Assembly: GCA_947174735.1 (NCBI GenBank)
Contig: CAMWKC010000085.1
Span: forward strand, 1 to 8,365
Length of the DNA stretch: 8,365 bases
From: an uncultured Porphyromonadaceae bacterium
GTDB taxonomy: Bacteria; Bacteroidota; Bacteroidia; Bacteroidales; Muribaculaceae
Direction of reading: 5' to 3'
Shown here one piece after another: positions 1 to 7,851 of the stretch (positions are counted from its first letter, which is position 1; the number at the start of each line of letters is the position of its first letter). The notes beneath the pieces were generated by a model that saw only the letters and a program-made list of their open reading frames with translations, was not told the DNA's origin and did no database searches. The translations under genes were made by a program, and so were the position numbers.

Positions 1-120
1 GTTTTGTTCTAATCTGGCTTTCTTTATAGCTTCGCCCAGAAAATAGGCATTAATTTCCTCTTTCAGGCGAGCTTCCGTTTCGTCGCGTTCCGGTGTCCCT
101 GTTTTTCCCCAGGTCAGACA
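1..120 (-). pseudogene. N-terminal part of an XRE/HigA-like antitoxin, start codon not visible, cut by left edge
   Basis: Read on the minus strand from 120 to 1, the frame stays open and gives 40 residues containing TWGKTGTPERDETEARLKEE, then EINAYFLGEAIKKARLEQN. A GTPERDE-type segment followed by GEAIKKAR..QN is how I recognise the N-terminus of Bacteroidetes XRE-family antitoxins, just before the helix-turn-helix (which should continue beyond the edge as LTQEELG-like sequence). No ATG, GTG or TTG lies in frame between the upstream TAA (183-181) and position 1. The only near-cognate codon at a sensible place is CTG at 117-115. The start may therefore be lost, or be CTG. In HigBA pairs the toxin gene normally lies just upstream of the antitoxin; here that place holds a different fragment and then araB, so no partner toxin is seen. 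The family call is from memory of the motif; pseudogene status is inferred from the missing start only. Confidence 0.5.
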
Positions 121-127
121 GTTTTCG

Positions 128-135
128 CAAAAGTA
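128..135 (-). promoter_or_regulatory. Possible Bacteroidetes -7 promoter box
   Basis: Minus-strand TACTTTTG matches the Bacteroidetes primary sigma factor -7 consensus TAnnTTTG exactly. Transcription would begin around position 121, immediately before the antitoxin-like frame, so any transcript would have almost no leader. No TTTG -33 box is seen at the expected distance upstream, which lowers confidence. Confidence 0.35.
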
Positions 136-146
136 AAATATCGCTA

Positions 147-233
147 TTATTTTATCATAGTCTTTGATGTGGTGTTGCCCTTACGTACAATGTAGATACC
201 CGGAGTCAGTCCGTCAGTGGCGTTCTCACCGCG
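147..233 (-). pseudogene. Remnant resembling a T9SS C-terminal sorting tail
   Basis: The minus-strand frame from 233 to 147 encodes 28 residues ending TDGLTPGIYIVRKGN then TTSKTMIK, followed by tandem stops TAA TAG. A GIYIVR(K/R)GN...K.(I/V)K ending is typical of the type IX (Por) secretion C-terminal sorting domain at the end of large secreted Bacteroidetes proteins. The frame is closed just upstream by TGA at 236-234. Beyond that stop the same frame stays open to about 296. A neighbouring frame reads MRLLQNTLFDAV from 262 and then meets its own stop at 208-206. A tail of this kind has no function alone, so the simplest reading is the eroded 3' end of a former gene, broken by a nonsense or indel change. 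With so short a stretch, chance resemblance cannot be excluded. Confidence 0.35.
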
Positions 234-302
234 TCAAAGAGGGTATTTTGCAACAGCCTCATGCTTAAAGTCTGATAATGTCGAAAGGTACGGATTTAGC
301 GA

Positions 303-1904
303 TTACTTTTTGCACTCGACGGCAGTACGCTCTACAGGCAGGCAGGCTTCATAGCCGGCTATATAGGTGTTGAAACCGGCTATCTCTTCGGGAGTAGCGG
401 AAATGCTCACGCCGGTATCCCCGGCAAAGACTTTCTGCTCAAGGTAATCAGGTAGCTTCAGAGCGGCTGAGTTGTTGACAAGGTAGTCGGCGAGCAGAGC
501 CATACCCCATGCTCCGCCTTCACCGGCTGTGGACATAACCGAGATAGGCGTGGCAAGAGCTGCCGCCAGAATACGCTGCCCTACACCTTCAGTCTTGAAG
601 AGACCGCCGTGTCCTGTAAGCCGGTCAACCTTGACATTCTCTTTGTTGAAAAGTATGTCATTACCTATCTTCAGTACGGCTACCGAAGCGTAGAGGTTGG
701 CACGTATGAAGTTGGCAAGGTTGAATTTATCATTTACCGAACGCAGGAACAGCGGGCGTCCTTCAGTCAGACCGGTGATAGGCTCTCCGGAGAAGTAGTT
801 GTACGACATCAGGCCACCACAGTCAGCGTCTCCTTTTAGGGCATTGTTGTAAAGACGGCCGTAGATTTCGTTCATGTCAACAGGCATACCCATCAGTTCG
901 GTGTACTCTCTGAAGATATTGACCCATGCATTGAGGTCGGAAGTACAGTTGTTGCAGTGTACCATAGCTACGGTGCTACCGTCCGGAGTGGTGACAATAT
1001 CAATCTCTTCATAAGGACGGCTCAGGTCATGTTCGAGCACTATCATCGAGAACGACGATGTACCGGCCGATACATTCCCCGTGCGCTGTTTAACGGCATT
1101 AGTAGCCACCATGCCTGTGCCGGCGTCACCTTCGGGAGGACACATAGGCACACCGGCTTTCAGATGACCGGATATGTCGAGTCGTCCGGCACCTTCTTCA
1201 GTAAGTGTACCTGCCGGCTGACCGGCATCGAGCACACGCGGCAGAATATCCTCCAGACGCCATGAATAGCCCTTTTCAGCCACAAGATTATTAAAATCAT
1301 CGACCATCTGACGGCAATAGTCACCTGTGGCAGGGTCAATAGGCAGCATACCCGAGGCATCGCCCACACCGAGGACTTTCTCACCTGTCAGCTGCCAGTG
1401 TATATAACCTGCCAGCGTGGTCAGGAAACCCATCCGGCCGACATGGTCCTCACCGTTAAGCATAGCCTGATAGAGATGAGAGATGCTCCAGCGCAGGGGT
1501 ATATTGAAGTTGAAAAGCTGTGATAACTGTACAGCAGCCTCACCGGTGTTGGTGTTACGCCATGTACGGAACGGAGCCAGCATTTCGCCCGAAGCACTGA
1601 AAGGCATATAGCCGTGCATCATGGCGCTGACGCCTATGGCCCCGAGACGCTCTATCTCGACACCGTACTGTCTGAGAACATCAGCACGCAGGTCACGGTA
1701 ACAATCCTGAAGTCCGGACCATATAGCCTCGAGGCTGTAAGTCCACAGACCGTCGACAAGCCGGTTCTCCCACTGGTGACTGCCCTGTGCTATCGGCGCG
1801 TGAGTGTCAGGATTAATTAGCACAGCCTTAATGCGGGTCGAGCCGAACTCGATACCAAGCACGGCACGCCCGCTTTCTATCACTTGTTTGGCAGTGGTGT
1901 CCAT
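303..1904 (-). CDS. araB: Ribulokinase-type FGGY carbohydrate kinase
   Basis: Expected to phosphorylate L-ribulose to L-ribulose 5-phosphate with ATP in the cytoplasm, the second step of arabinose use. The 533-residue product has the two-domain FGGY kinase layout. The N-terminal phosphate-binding loop is [11 protein letters not shown] (residues 17-27). A xylulokinase-like substrate segment [12 protein letters not shown] spans 91-102. The likely catalytic Asp260 lies in EGDAGTGM. The second ATP-binding part contains GNVSAGTSS (277-285) and LTGHGGLF with [13 protein letters not shown] (429-472). To my eye it is closer to xylulokinase-like FGGY proteins than to the 566-residue enterobacterial AraB, so the substrate is assigned mainly from its place after araD and araA. 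The ATG at 1904 lies 4 nt after the araA stop, which suggests translational coupling. It is the last complete gene of the operon; no clear hairpin-plus-U-tract terminator follows the TAA. Confidence 0.88.
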   Translation of the reverse strand: MDTTAKQVIESGRAVLGIEFGSTRIKAVLINPDTHAPIAQGSHQWENRLVDGLWTYSLEAIWSGLQDCYRDLRADVLRQYGVEIERLGAIGVSAMMHGYMPFSASGEMLAPFRTWRNTNTGEAAVQLSQLFNFNIPLRWSISHLYQAMLNGEDHVGRMGFLTTLAGYIHWQLTGEKVLGVGDASGMLPIDPATGDYCRQMVDDFNNLVAEKGYSWRLEDILPRVLDAGQPAGTLTEEGAGRLDISGHLKAGVPMCPPEGDAGTGMVATNAVKQRTGNVSAGTSSFSMIVLEHDLSRPYEEIDIVTTPDGSTVAMVHCNNCTSDLNAWVNIFREYTELMGMPVDMNEIYGRLYNNALKGDADCGGLMSYNYFSGEPITGLTEGRPLFLRSVNDKFNLANFIRANLYASVAVLKIGNDILFNKENVKVDRLTGHGGLFKTEGVGQRILAAALATPISVMSTAGEGGAWGMALLADYLVNNSAALKLPDYLEQKVFAGDTGVSISATPEEIAGFNTYIAGYEACLPVERTAVECKK

Positions 1905-1908
1905 GACC

Positions 1909-3456
1909 TCAGCAAAGTGACTTGTTGAGCATGTAGTACACCTCGTTGTAACGCATCTCGCGCTTAAAGTCAGCCAACTTGGTGTCTTTATTTATATGCA
2001 GCATTTCGATACCGGCTATTTCGGCATAATCCTCCCAATATTCGGGTGAGAGGTCATAGCTGAAGCAGGAATGGTGTGTGCCGCCGGCCAGAATCCATGC
2101 ACCTGCACCAATCTCGAAGTTAGGCATCGGTATCCACAGAGCCGAAGCTACAGGTAGTTTGGGAAGCGGTTTCGGTTCGATACACTCCACATCGTTTACA
2201 ATAAGACGGAAACGATTGCCCATATCGACTACCGTAGCTGTAACGCCGGGACCGGGTTTGGATGTGAACACCAGACGGGCTGTCTGTGCCTTGCGTATGC
2301 CGATACCGAGATGATGTACCTCAAGACGAGGCTTTTTAGCAGCTATAAGCGGGCACACCTCAAGCATGTGGGCCTGAAGAATAGAACTCTGTCCGTTCTG
2401 CTCGAAGTTGAGTGTGTAGTCCTCAAGGAATGAGCAGCCGCCGGGCAGACCCTGAGTCATCACCCACAGAGTGCGGTAGAGGGCTGCCGATTTCCAGTCT
2501 CCCTCTGCACCGAAGCCATAGCCCTCGGCCATAAGACGCTGCGAGGCAAGACCAGGTATCTGATCAAAACCTACGAAATGCGGATCATCGACATCAGCGC
2601 TGCCGAGGTCATCGAAGTTAGTAGTGAAAGCCTTAGCTCCTTTGGCCTTAAGACATGCGCGGAGAGTAAGTTCGGCTTTAGCGGCGTTCCATATAGATTT
2701 ATACTCTGTGGTTCCGGGAGTCTTACACTTCTCATCGGCGTCATAAAGGCGGAAATATTCAGCCACAAGCGCATCAACATCGGCATCAGCAATACCCTTA
2801 CCATACTCCATAAGGGTGCTTACAGGGCAGTAGTCTACATGATAGCCCAGACGCATTTCAGCCTCTACCTTATCACCGTCTGTCACAGCTACGTTGTTCA
2901 TCTGGTCACCGAAACGTATCACACGCATATCCTGAGCGTCAGCCCATCCGGCACATACGCGGCTCCATACGGCTATCTGGTCCTGAGTCTTGGGGTCCTG
3001 CCAGTAACCTACGACAACCTTGCGGCGTACACGCATACGGGCGCAGATATGACCGAACTCACGGTCGCCGTGAGCACTCTGGTTGAGGTTCATGAAATCC
3101 ATGTCCATAGTGTCCCAGGGTATCTCTGCGTTATACTGTGTATGCAGATGCAGCAGAGGCTTGCGCAGCTCCTGCAGACCGTGAATCCACATCTTGGCAG
3201 GAGAGAAAGTGTGCATCCATGTGATGACACCTACGCAGCGGCGCTCGTTGCTGGCGGCGCTCATTATGTCAGAGACCTCACGCGACGAATTGGCAGTGCC
3301 TTTATACACCACCTTTATAGGCAGACGGCCTGAATTGTTAAGACCTTCCACCATCTCTTTCGAGTGTGCGTCTACCTTTACCACGGCATCGCCTCCGTAT
3401 AGGAGCTGAGCGCCGGTTATCCACCATATCTCAAGATTTTCAAATGCTTTTTCCAT
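1909..3456 (-). CDS. araA: L-arabinose isomerase
   Basis: Converts L-arabinose to L-ribulose in the cytoplasm using a divalent metal, usually Mn2+. The 515-residue product is close to the 500 of E. coli AraA and aligns throughout. It starts [13 protein letters not shown], with [16 protein letters not shown] at 76-91. The four metal ligands known in E. coli have counterparts in the right motifs: Glu318 (GAEGDWK), Glu345 (FLEDYT), His363 (AHMLEVCP) and the His461/His462 pair (GGTHHSCFS). The C-terminus ends [15 protein letters not shown], also typical. I place the start at ATG 3456 because family homology begins there. A longer reading from 3549 would add 31 unrelated residues and overlap the end of araD by 62 nt. 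The gap after araD is 31 nt with no Shine-Dalgarno sequence, as is common in this phylum. Confidence 0.96.
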   Translation of the reverse strand: MEKAFENLEIWWITGAQLLYGGDAVVKVDAHSKEMVEGLNNSGRLPIKVVYKGTANSSREVSDIMSAASNERRCVGVITWMHTFSPAKMWIHGLQELRKPLLHLHTQYNAEIPWDTMDMDFMNLNQSAHGDREFGHICARMRVRRKVVVGYWQDPKTQDQIAVWSRVCAGWADAQDMRVIRFGDQMNNVAVTDGDKVEAEMRLGYHVDYCPVSTLMEYGKGIADADVDALVAEYFRLYDADEKCKTPGTTEYKSIWNAAKAELTLRACLKAKGAKAFTTNFDDLGSADVDDPHFVGFDQIPGLASQRLMAEGYGFGAEGDWKSAALYRTLWVMTQGLPGGCSFLEDYTLNFEQNGQSSILQAHMLEVCPLIAAKKPRLEVHHLGIGIRKAQTARLVFTSKPGPGVTATVVDMGNRFRLIVNDVECIEPKPLPKLPVASALWIPMPNFEIGAGAWILAGGTHHSCFSYDLSPEYWEDYAEIAGIEMLHINKDTKLADFKREMRYNEVYYMLNKSLC

Positions 3457-3487
3457 ATTATCGGTAAGTTTTTCAGGTTTTTGGATT

Positions 3488-4183
3488 TTATTTTTTTGTC
3501 TGGCCGTAGTAAGCGTTGGGACCATGTTTGCGGTTGAAATGCTTTTCAATCAACAAGGGGTTCATGGTCAGTGCCGGATTGACGGCAAAAGCGATCGAAG
3601 CCATTTTTGCCACCTGTTCCATTACCACAGCATTGTGTACGGCATCGTGCGGGTCTTTACCCCAGGCGAAAGGTCCGTGATTTTTAACTAATACGCCGGG
3701 AGTATGAACGGGATTAAGTTCTTTGAAACGGCGTACTATCACGTTGCCTGTCTCAAGCTCGTAGTCACCTTCGACTTCCTCGCGTGTCATATCTTCTGTA
3801 CAGGGTATAGCATCATGGAAATAATCGGCATGTGTGGTACCTATGTTGGGAAGATCTATACCTGCCTGAGCCCATGCTGTAGCGTATGTGGAGTGTGTGT
3901 GTACCACACCTCCTACCTCGGGAAAGGCACGGTATATAGCCAAATGTGTCGGTGTATCGGACGAAGGCCGCAGATCACCTTCGACTACCTTACCGGTAGC
4001 AAGGTCAACCACAACCATATCCTCGGCGCGCATATCGTCATAACTTACGCCAGACGGCTTGATTACAACGAGGCCGCGTTCGCGGTCTATGCCCGAGACA
4101 TTGCCCCATGTGAAAATCACAAGACCGTGTTTCACAAGGTCAAGATTGGCACGATATACTTCTTCTTTAAGTTTCTCAAGCAT
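3488..4183 (-). CDS. araD: L-ribulose-5-phosphate 4-epimerase
   Basis: Epimerises L-ribulose 5-phosphate to D-xylulose 5-phosphate by a retro-aldol mechanism, linking arabinose to the pentose phosphate pathway. It is a class II aldolase/AraD-family protein of 231 residues, the same length as the E. coli enzyme. Key residues line up: GNVSGID (27-33), KPSGV (42-46), Asp76 in RPSSDTPTH, the zinc ligands His95 and His97 in [14 protein letters not shown], catalytic Asp120 in TTHADYFHD, the third zinc ligand His169 in [10 protein letters not shown], and C-terminal Tyr226 in AYYGQ, matching E. coli Tyr229. All expected catalytic and metal residues are present, so the enzyme should be active. It lies 36 nt after the regulator gene and 31 nt before araA. 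Fuculose or rhamnulose aldolases share the fold, but the TTHADYF and AYYGQ motifs and the neighbours favour AraD. Confidence 0.96.
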   Translation of the reverse strand: MLEKLKEEVYRANLDLVKHGLVIFTWGNVSGIDRERGLVVIKPSGVSYDDMRAEDMVVVDLATGKVVEGDLRPSSDTPTHLAIYRAFPEVGGVVHTHSTYATAWAQAGIDLPNIGTTHADYFHDAIPCTEDMTREEVEGDYELETGNVIVRRFKELNPVHTPGVLVKNHGPFAWGKDPHDAVHNAVVMEQVAKMASIAFAVNPALTMNPLLIEKHFNRKHGPNAYYGQTKK

Positions 4184-4191
4184 CTTTACTT

Positions 4192-4211
4192 GTATTATAG
4201 AATACTCCTTT
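4192..4211 (-). promoter_or_regulatory. Shine-Dalgarno-like AAAGGAG with adjoining small hairpin before araD
   Basis: On the minus strand AAAGGAG (4211-4205) lies 21 nt before the araD ATG, too far for normal pairing with the ribosome. Directly after AAAGGA comes a perfect 5-bp inverted repeat, GTATT-CTAT-AATAC (4205-4192). If this folded in the mRNA, the distance from AAAGGA to the ATG would shorten to about 8 nt (AAGTAAAG). The stem is short and AU-rich, and Bacteroidetes rarely rely on Shine-Dalgarno pairing, so function is uncertain. Confidence 0.2.
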
Positions 4212-4219
4212 CGGATTTT

Positions 4220-4897
4220 TCAGATTTTAAATTTTTTATCTCTTTTATAAGTCTCGGCGTTGAATCGGTAGAGGGCCGCTCCGCGTTTCGAGTTCAGTTT
4301 GTCTATCTCACCGGTGGGTTCTATACAGGTAGATTCCTGCACATGTTTGCGGAAGTTACGTTTGTCCAACGGATGTCCGAGTACGGCTTCATAAAGCGCC
4401 TGCATCTGTGAGAGTGTGAACTGGCGCGGTAAAAGTTTAAGCCCTATAGGTTCGTTTACGAAGCGGAAACGCAACTTTTCGAGTGTCCGGGCTATCATAG
4501 CCGGATGGTCGAAACCGAGTTCGGGCATATCGGTCATTTCTACCCAGCAGGCATTGTGTGAGAGTACTTTACGTCGGTCGTGCTCATCAAAATTGATAAG
4601 TGCGTAATAGGCTATAGATATTACTCTGTCGCCCGGGTCACGGTCTACCTCACCGAAGGCACCTACCTGCTCCATATATATATTGGATAGTCCGGTAAGC
4701 TGTGTCAGCACCCGTTTGGCAGCCTGGTCGATACTTTCGTCAGGCTGGACAAAGCCACCTATCAGTGACCATTTCCCCTCTTCGGGAGCAAATGCCCGTC
4801 TGGTAAGCAGTATGCTCAGCTTGCCGCTGTTAAGACCGAGTACTACACAGTCAACACTTAGATAGTAGCGGTGATTTGACTTATAGAATTCTGCCAT
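4220..4897 (-). CDS. araR: AraR-like Nudix-domain transcriptional regulator of arabinose use
   Basis: Predicted L-arabinose-responsive repressor of the operon. The 225-residue product has an N-terminal Nudix-fold domain (about 1-145) and a C-terminal winged-helix DNA-binding domain (about 150-215, containing LPRQFTLSQMQALYEAVLG and PLDKRNFRKHV). The Nudix box should read GX5EX7REUXEEXGU. Here, at residues 48-70, the first Gly, Glu54 and Arg62 remain, but the catalytic acidic positions read V-L-T-Q-L (63-67), so hydrolysis is not expected and the fold probably serves to bind an effector. This is the layout of the Nudix-type AraR of Bacteroides thetaiotaomicron, which is reported to be released from DNA by L-arabinose, and the gene neighbourhood is also the same. 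It lies between the symporter and araD, so it would control its own synthesis. The arabinose effector is inferred from the family and context; related NrtR-type Nudix regulators bind ADP-ribose. Confidence 0.88.
   Translation of the reverse strand: MAEFYKSNHRYYLSVDCVVLGLNSGKLSILLTRRAFAPEEGKWSLIGGFVQPDESIDQAAKRVLTQLTGLSNIYMEQVGAFGEVDRDPGDRVISIAYYALINFDEHDRRKVLSHNACWVEMTDMPELGFDHPAMIARTLEKLRFRFVNEPIGLKLLPRQFTLSQMQALYEAVLGHPLDKRNFRKHVQESTCIEPTGEIDKLNSKRGAALYRFNAETYKRDKKFKI
4688..4756 (-). other. Degenerate Nudix box within araR
   Basis: These bases encode residues 48-70, GFVQPDE...KRVLTQLTGL. G, the first E, R and the final G-L of the 23-residue Nudix signature are kept, while the E, E, E metal-binding positions of REUXEE are replaced by V, Q and L. 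This supports a sensing rather than an enzymatic role. Confidence 0.85.
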
Positions 4898-4940
4898 CGG
4901 AAATAAACGTGTGTTGTTGCCGGTATCTGATAAGCACGTG

Positions 4941-6626
4941 TCACCAGAAGTACCAGTAGAAGGCTACGGTTATACCTAAGATGATGATAGAGTTAATGAT
5001 GTCCCAGCTGTTCCAGCTCGCACGTGTCACAGCACGCTGTTCAGGTGTTGAAGTGCCGAACACAAGACCTTTGATTTTCTTGGGATCGGGAGCTTCTGTA
5101 AAGAGACTGACAACCACAACCACCAACAGACAGAACACAAGCATCCAGCCGCAGAAGAACAACCAGTTCATCTGATAGAACAGGTCGTGAAACCAGTTGT
5201 GGTGAGCAGCATCGGCCGGAGTGGTTGTATACCATATCTTGGCGCTAAGACGGGTAAGGCCGATAAAGAGACCGGCTATAAGTCCCCACATACCACCCTT
5301 GGCTGTGGCACGTTTCCAGCATACACCCATAAGGAAGGCGGCTGCGATACCCGGAGCAAGTACCGACTGTACGTCCTGCAGATAGAGATATAGCACATCA
5401 CCTACCGAACGCATCACAGGTATCCACAGAATACCGAGTATCACAATGACTACGGTAGCGCCCTGACCGATTTTTACAAGTTTATTCTGCGGTGTGTTAG
5501 GACTGAAGCGCTGATAGAAGTCAATAGTGAACAGGGCTGCCGATGAGTTGAACAGTGAGGCCAGTGAAGACATCAGAGCCGCCAGAATACCGCATACGAT
5601 AAGACCTTTTACACCGGCGGGCAGCAGCCTGGCTACAAGTGTGGGGAAAGCGGCATCGGAGTTGGGAATACCACTTGGCAGAAGCGGAAGGAAAGAGCCC
5701 ATTTTCTGGTGCAGCGCGAAGGCAATCATACCGGGTATGAGGAACAGGAACACTGGCAACAGCTTCAGATAAGCGCCGAAGATAGTACCGCGACGGGCTT
5801 CCTTCTCATTCTTACCCGAGAGCACACGCTGTACGATAAACTGGTCTGTACACCAATACCAGAAACCGATTACGGCCGAACCGATAAGTGCGCCGAGCCA
5901 CGGATACTGAGGGTCATTGTTATTGCGTATGAGATTAGTCATTGTGTCACCATACTGATTGACCTCTACAGCCGAGCAGATACGCATCATTTCATCCCAG
6001 CCGCCGAGCTCTTTGAGACCGAGTACAAGGATTATGACAGAACCGAGCAGCAGTATAGGAGTCTGGAGCACCGATGTATAGAGTACCGATTTCATACCGC
6101 CGAATATGGTGTAGAGGGCAGTGAGAAGTACGAGACCGATAGCCGCAATCCAGAAGAAGTCGATACCCCAAAGGGTTTCGATACCGAATACCTGCTGGAA
6201 TACGAGACCGCCGGCATATACAGTAACGGCTACTTTGGTCAGCACATAGCTGATGAGCGAAATAACCGAAAGTATGGTGCGTGATGCGGGGTTATAGCGA
6301 CGTTCAAGGAATTCCGGCATGGTAATAACCATAGAGCGTGTATAGAAAGGTACGAATACCCAGCCGAGGAGCAGAATCATCCAGCCCTGAATCTCCCAAT
6401 GGGCCATCGCCATACCGCTTGAAGCGCCCGAGCCGGCCAGACCGATGAGGTGTTCGGAACCGATGTTTGAAGCGAAAATCGAGGCGCCGATAGCTATCCA
6501 TGTAGCGTCTTTACCCCCTAAGAAGTAGTCTTTGGCATCACTCTGTTTCTGACGCATCACCCACACGATGATGCCTATCAGAGCAATGAAGAAGATTGCT
6601 ATTACAATCCAGTCTAATAGTGCCAT
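4941..6626 (-). CDS. araP: Sodium/sugar symporter, SSS family, likely L-arabinose importer
   Basis: Inner-membrane Na+-coupled sugar importer of the solute:sodium symporter family (SGLT type). The 561-residue protein has about 14 hydrophobic segments, from LDWIVIAIFFIALIGIIVW (4-22) to a last helix at 542-560 ending FYWYFW. Conserved SGLT marks are FASNIGSEHLIGLAGSG (51-67, sugar and sodium site), IFGGMKSVLYTSVLQ (174-188), FWYWCTDQFIVQRVL (255-269), Lys288 in GAYLKLLP, which matches a sugar-binding Lys of Vibrio vSGLT, and LMSSLASLFNSSAALFTID (351-369, with the sodium-binding serines). Position in the operon makes L-arabinose the likely substrate, as for AraP of Bacteroides; sequence alone does not separate arabinose from galactose, glucose or xylose carriers. 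It starts at ATG 6626, 67 nt after galM. The gap to the next gene is 43 nt. Confidence 0.88.
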   Translation of the reverse strand: MALLDWIVIAIFFIALIGIIVWVMRQKQSDAKDYFLGGKDATWIAIGASIFASNIGSEHLIGLAGSGASSGMAMAHWEIQGWMILLLGWVFVPFYTRSMVITMPEFLERRYNPASRTILSVISLISYVLTKVAVTVYAGGLVFQQVFGIETLWGIDFFWIAAIGLVLLTALYTIFGGMKSVLYTSVLQTPILLLGSVIILVLGLKELGGWDEMMRICSAVEVNQYGDTMTNLIRNNNDPQYPWLGALIGSAVIGFWYWCTDQFIVQRVLSGKNEKEARRGTIFGAYLKLLPVFLFLIPGMIAFALHQKMGSFLPLLPSGIPNSDAAFPTLVARLLPAGVKGLIVCGILAALMSSLASLFNSSAALFTIDFYQRFSPNTPQNKLVKIGQGATVVIVILGILWIPVMRSVGDVLYLYLQDVQSVLAPGIAAAFLMGVCWKRATAKGGMWGLIAGLFIGLTRLSAKIWYTTTPADAAHHNWFHDLFYQMNWLFFCGWMLVFCLLVVVVVSLFTEAPDPKKIKGLVFGTSTPEQRAVTRASWNSWDIINSIIILGITVAFYWYFW

Positions 6627-6631
6627 GATGT

Positions 6632-6652
6632 TTTTAAGGTTGTATTTTAAGG
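6632..6652 (-). repeat. Two direct CCTTAAAA repeats in the symporter leader
   Basis: The 67-nt galM-symporter gap holds CCTTAAAA twice on the minus strand (6652-6645 and 6639-6632), starting 13 nt apart, with the second copy ending 5 nt before the ATG. The same gap also has a 7-nt tandem repeat TTACTGA (6678-6665) just after the galM stop. These could be an AT-rich ribosome-entry leader; chance repeats are equally possible. No TAnnTTTG box or stable hairpin is seen here. Confidence 0.25.
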
Positions 6653-6693
6653 TGTTTTGGGTTATCAGTAATCAGTAAATAATACCGCAGAAT

Positions 6694-7851
6694 TTATTTC
6701 TCCACACCGAATTTATAGATACAGTTGCTTGTGTAGGTCTCACCCGGACGCAAAAGAGCCGAAGGCCATTCGGGTTTGTTAGGTGTGTCGGGATAGTGCT
6801 GGGTTTCAAGGCAGATACCGCTACGCTGTTTGTAGACTTTTCCGTGTTTTCCGGTGACGGTGCCGTCGAGGAAGTTGCCGGTGTAGACCTGTATTCCCGG
6901 TTCGTCAGTATAGACTGTAAGTGTGATGCCTGTCAGTGGTGATACTACTTTTGCAGCTTCAATATCCATGCGTCCTTCAGTACTCAGTACCCAGTTGTGA
7001 TCATAGCCATTGCCGTTGCGTATCTGGTCGTATGAGACTTCGTCTATGGTTTCGGATATAACACGGGCTTTGGTGAAGTCCATAGGTGTGCCTTCGACAG
7101 GTTCTATCACTCCTGTGGTCATGAATGTTGTATCTACGGGAGTGAAAGCGTCAGCGTTGATATATAGTTTGTTGTTGGTTATGGGTATAGACGGGTCGCC
7201 GTTAAGATTGAAGTAGCTGTGATTTGTCATGTTAATGACAGTCGGCTTATCGGTAGTGGCTTTATAGGCTATAGCAAGCGAGTTGTCCGGACGCAAGGTG
7301 TATGTGACTTCAGCATTGACAGTGCCGGGGAAATTATTATCACCGTCAGGTGATACAATAGTCAGTACAACAGTGCTGTCATTAGCCTCCTTAACATCAT
7401 AGACCTTATACTGCCAACCGGTGGGACCACCGTGCAGACAATGACCGAAGTTATTCTGAGGCAGCTGATAGTCCTGTCCGTCGATATTTATACGGCCCTG
7501 ATTTATACGGTTGGCATAGCGGCCTATAGCGGCACCGAAGTCCGATTGGTTGACTTCAGGCAGATAAGCGCCTATAGAGTCGAAGCCGAGTACCACGTCG
7601 TGCATTTGCCCTTTTTTATCGGGTACGTTGATTGCCACGATACGGCCGCCGTAGTTGGTTATGCTTACCTCCATGCCTGAGGCATTACGCATGGTGTACA
7701 GACCGGTTTTCTTACCGTCAATTTCGGTCTCGAATTTGCTGGCATCGAGAGGCTCACCGGCAGATACGACTTTCTGCTGACCGCTGCCGCATGAGGTGGC
7801 AATTAGGGCGGTTCCGGCGTAAAGGAAGAGTTGTTTCAAGGTTTTGCTCAT
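6694..7851 (-). CDS. galM: Aldose 1-epimerase (mutarotase), predicted periplasmic lipoprotein
   Basis: Interconverts alpha and beta anomers of aldoses; with this operon the natural substrate is probably L-arabinose. The 385-residue protein begins with a lipoprotein signal: MSKTLKQ, hydrophobic LFLYAGTALIA, lipobox ATSC with Cys21. Gly22 follows, so there is no Asp retention signal, and GSGQQK lacks the acidic residues linked to surface display in Bacteroidetes. A periplasm-facing outer-membrane anchor is therefore likely. The mutarotase fold follows: Arg111 in GRYANRI, His140 in LHGGPTGWQ, catalytic His211 in TNHSYFNL, Asp284 in GYDHNW, and catalytic Glu349 in GICLETQHYPDTPN. All expected catalytic residues are present. 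It is the first gene after the 183-bp control region and probably opens the operon. Start ATG 7851 is supported by the signal peptide; AACATATATAA, rather than a Shine-Dalgarno sequence, precedes it. Confidence 0.94.
   Translation of the reverse strand: MSKTLKQLFLYAGTALIATSCGSGQQKVVSAGEPLDASKFETEIDGKKTGLYTMRNASGMEVSITNYGGRIVAINVPDKKGQMHDVVLGFDSIGAYLPEVNQSDFGAAIGRYANRINQGRINIDGQDYQLPQNNFGHCLHGGPTGWQYKVYDVKEANDSTVVLTIVSPDGDNNFPGTVNAEVTYTLRPDNSLAIAYKATTDKPTVINMTNHSYFNLNGDPSIPITNNKLYINADAFTPVDTTFMTTGVIEPVEGTPMDFTKARVISETIDEVSYDQIRNGNGYDHNWVLSTEGRMDIEAAKVVSPLTGITLTVYTDEPGIQVYTGNFLDGTVTGKHGKVYKQRSGICLETQHYPDTPNKPEWPSALLRPGETYTSNCIYKFGVEK

Noticed and set aside
2578..3333. Plus-strand open frame of 251 codons
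   Set aside because: It is wholly antisense to araA, which has strong homology and complete metal ligands; its translation shows no recognisable domain.
3457..3549. Longer araA start adding 31 residues
   Set aside because: The extra residues do not resemble AraA N-termini and would overlap the araD 3' end; ATG 3456 gives the expected beginning.
3704..4411. Plus-strand open frame of 235 codons
   Set aside because: It lies antisense across araD and araR, is rich in Cys, Tyr and Phe as mirror frames here often are, and shows no family motif.
4934..5030. GCACGTGTCAC occurring twice, 86 bp apart
   Set aside because: One copy spans the symporter stop and the other encodes VTRA within the same gene; coding constraint or chance explains it better than a regulatory pair.
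5709..6284. Plus-strand open frame of 191 codons
   Set aside because: Antisense to the symporter gene; the composition reflects reverse reading of hydrophobic codons, and no domain is seen.
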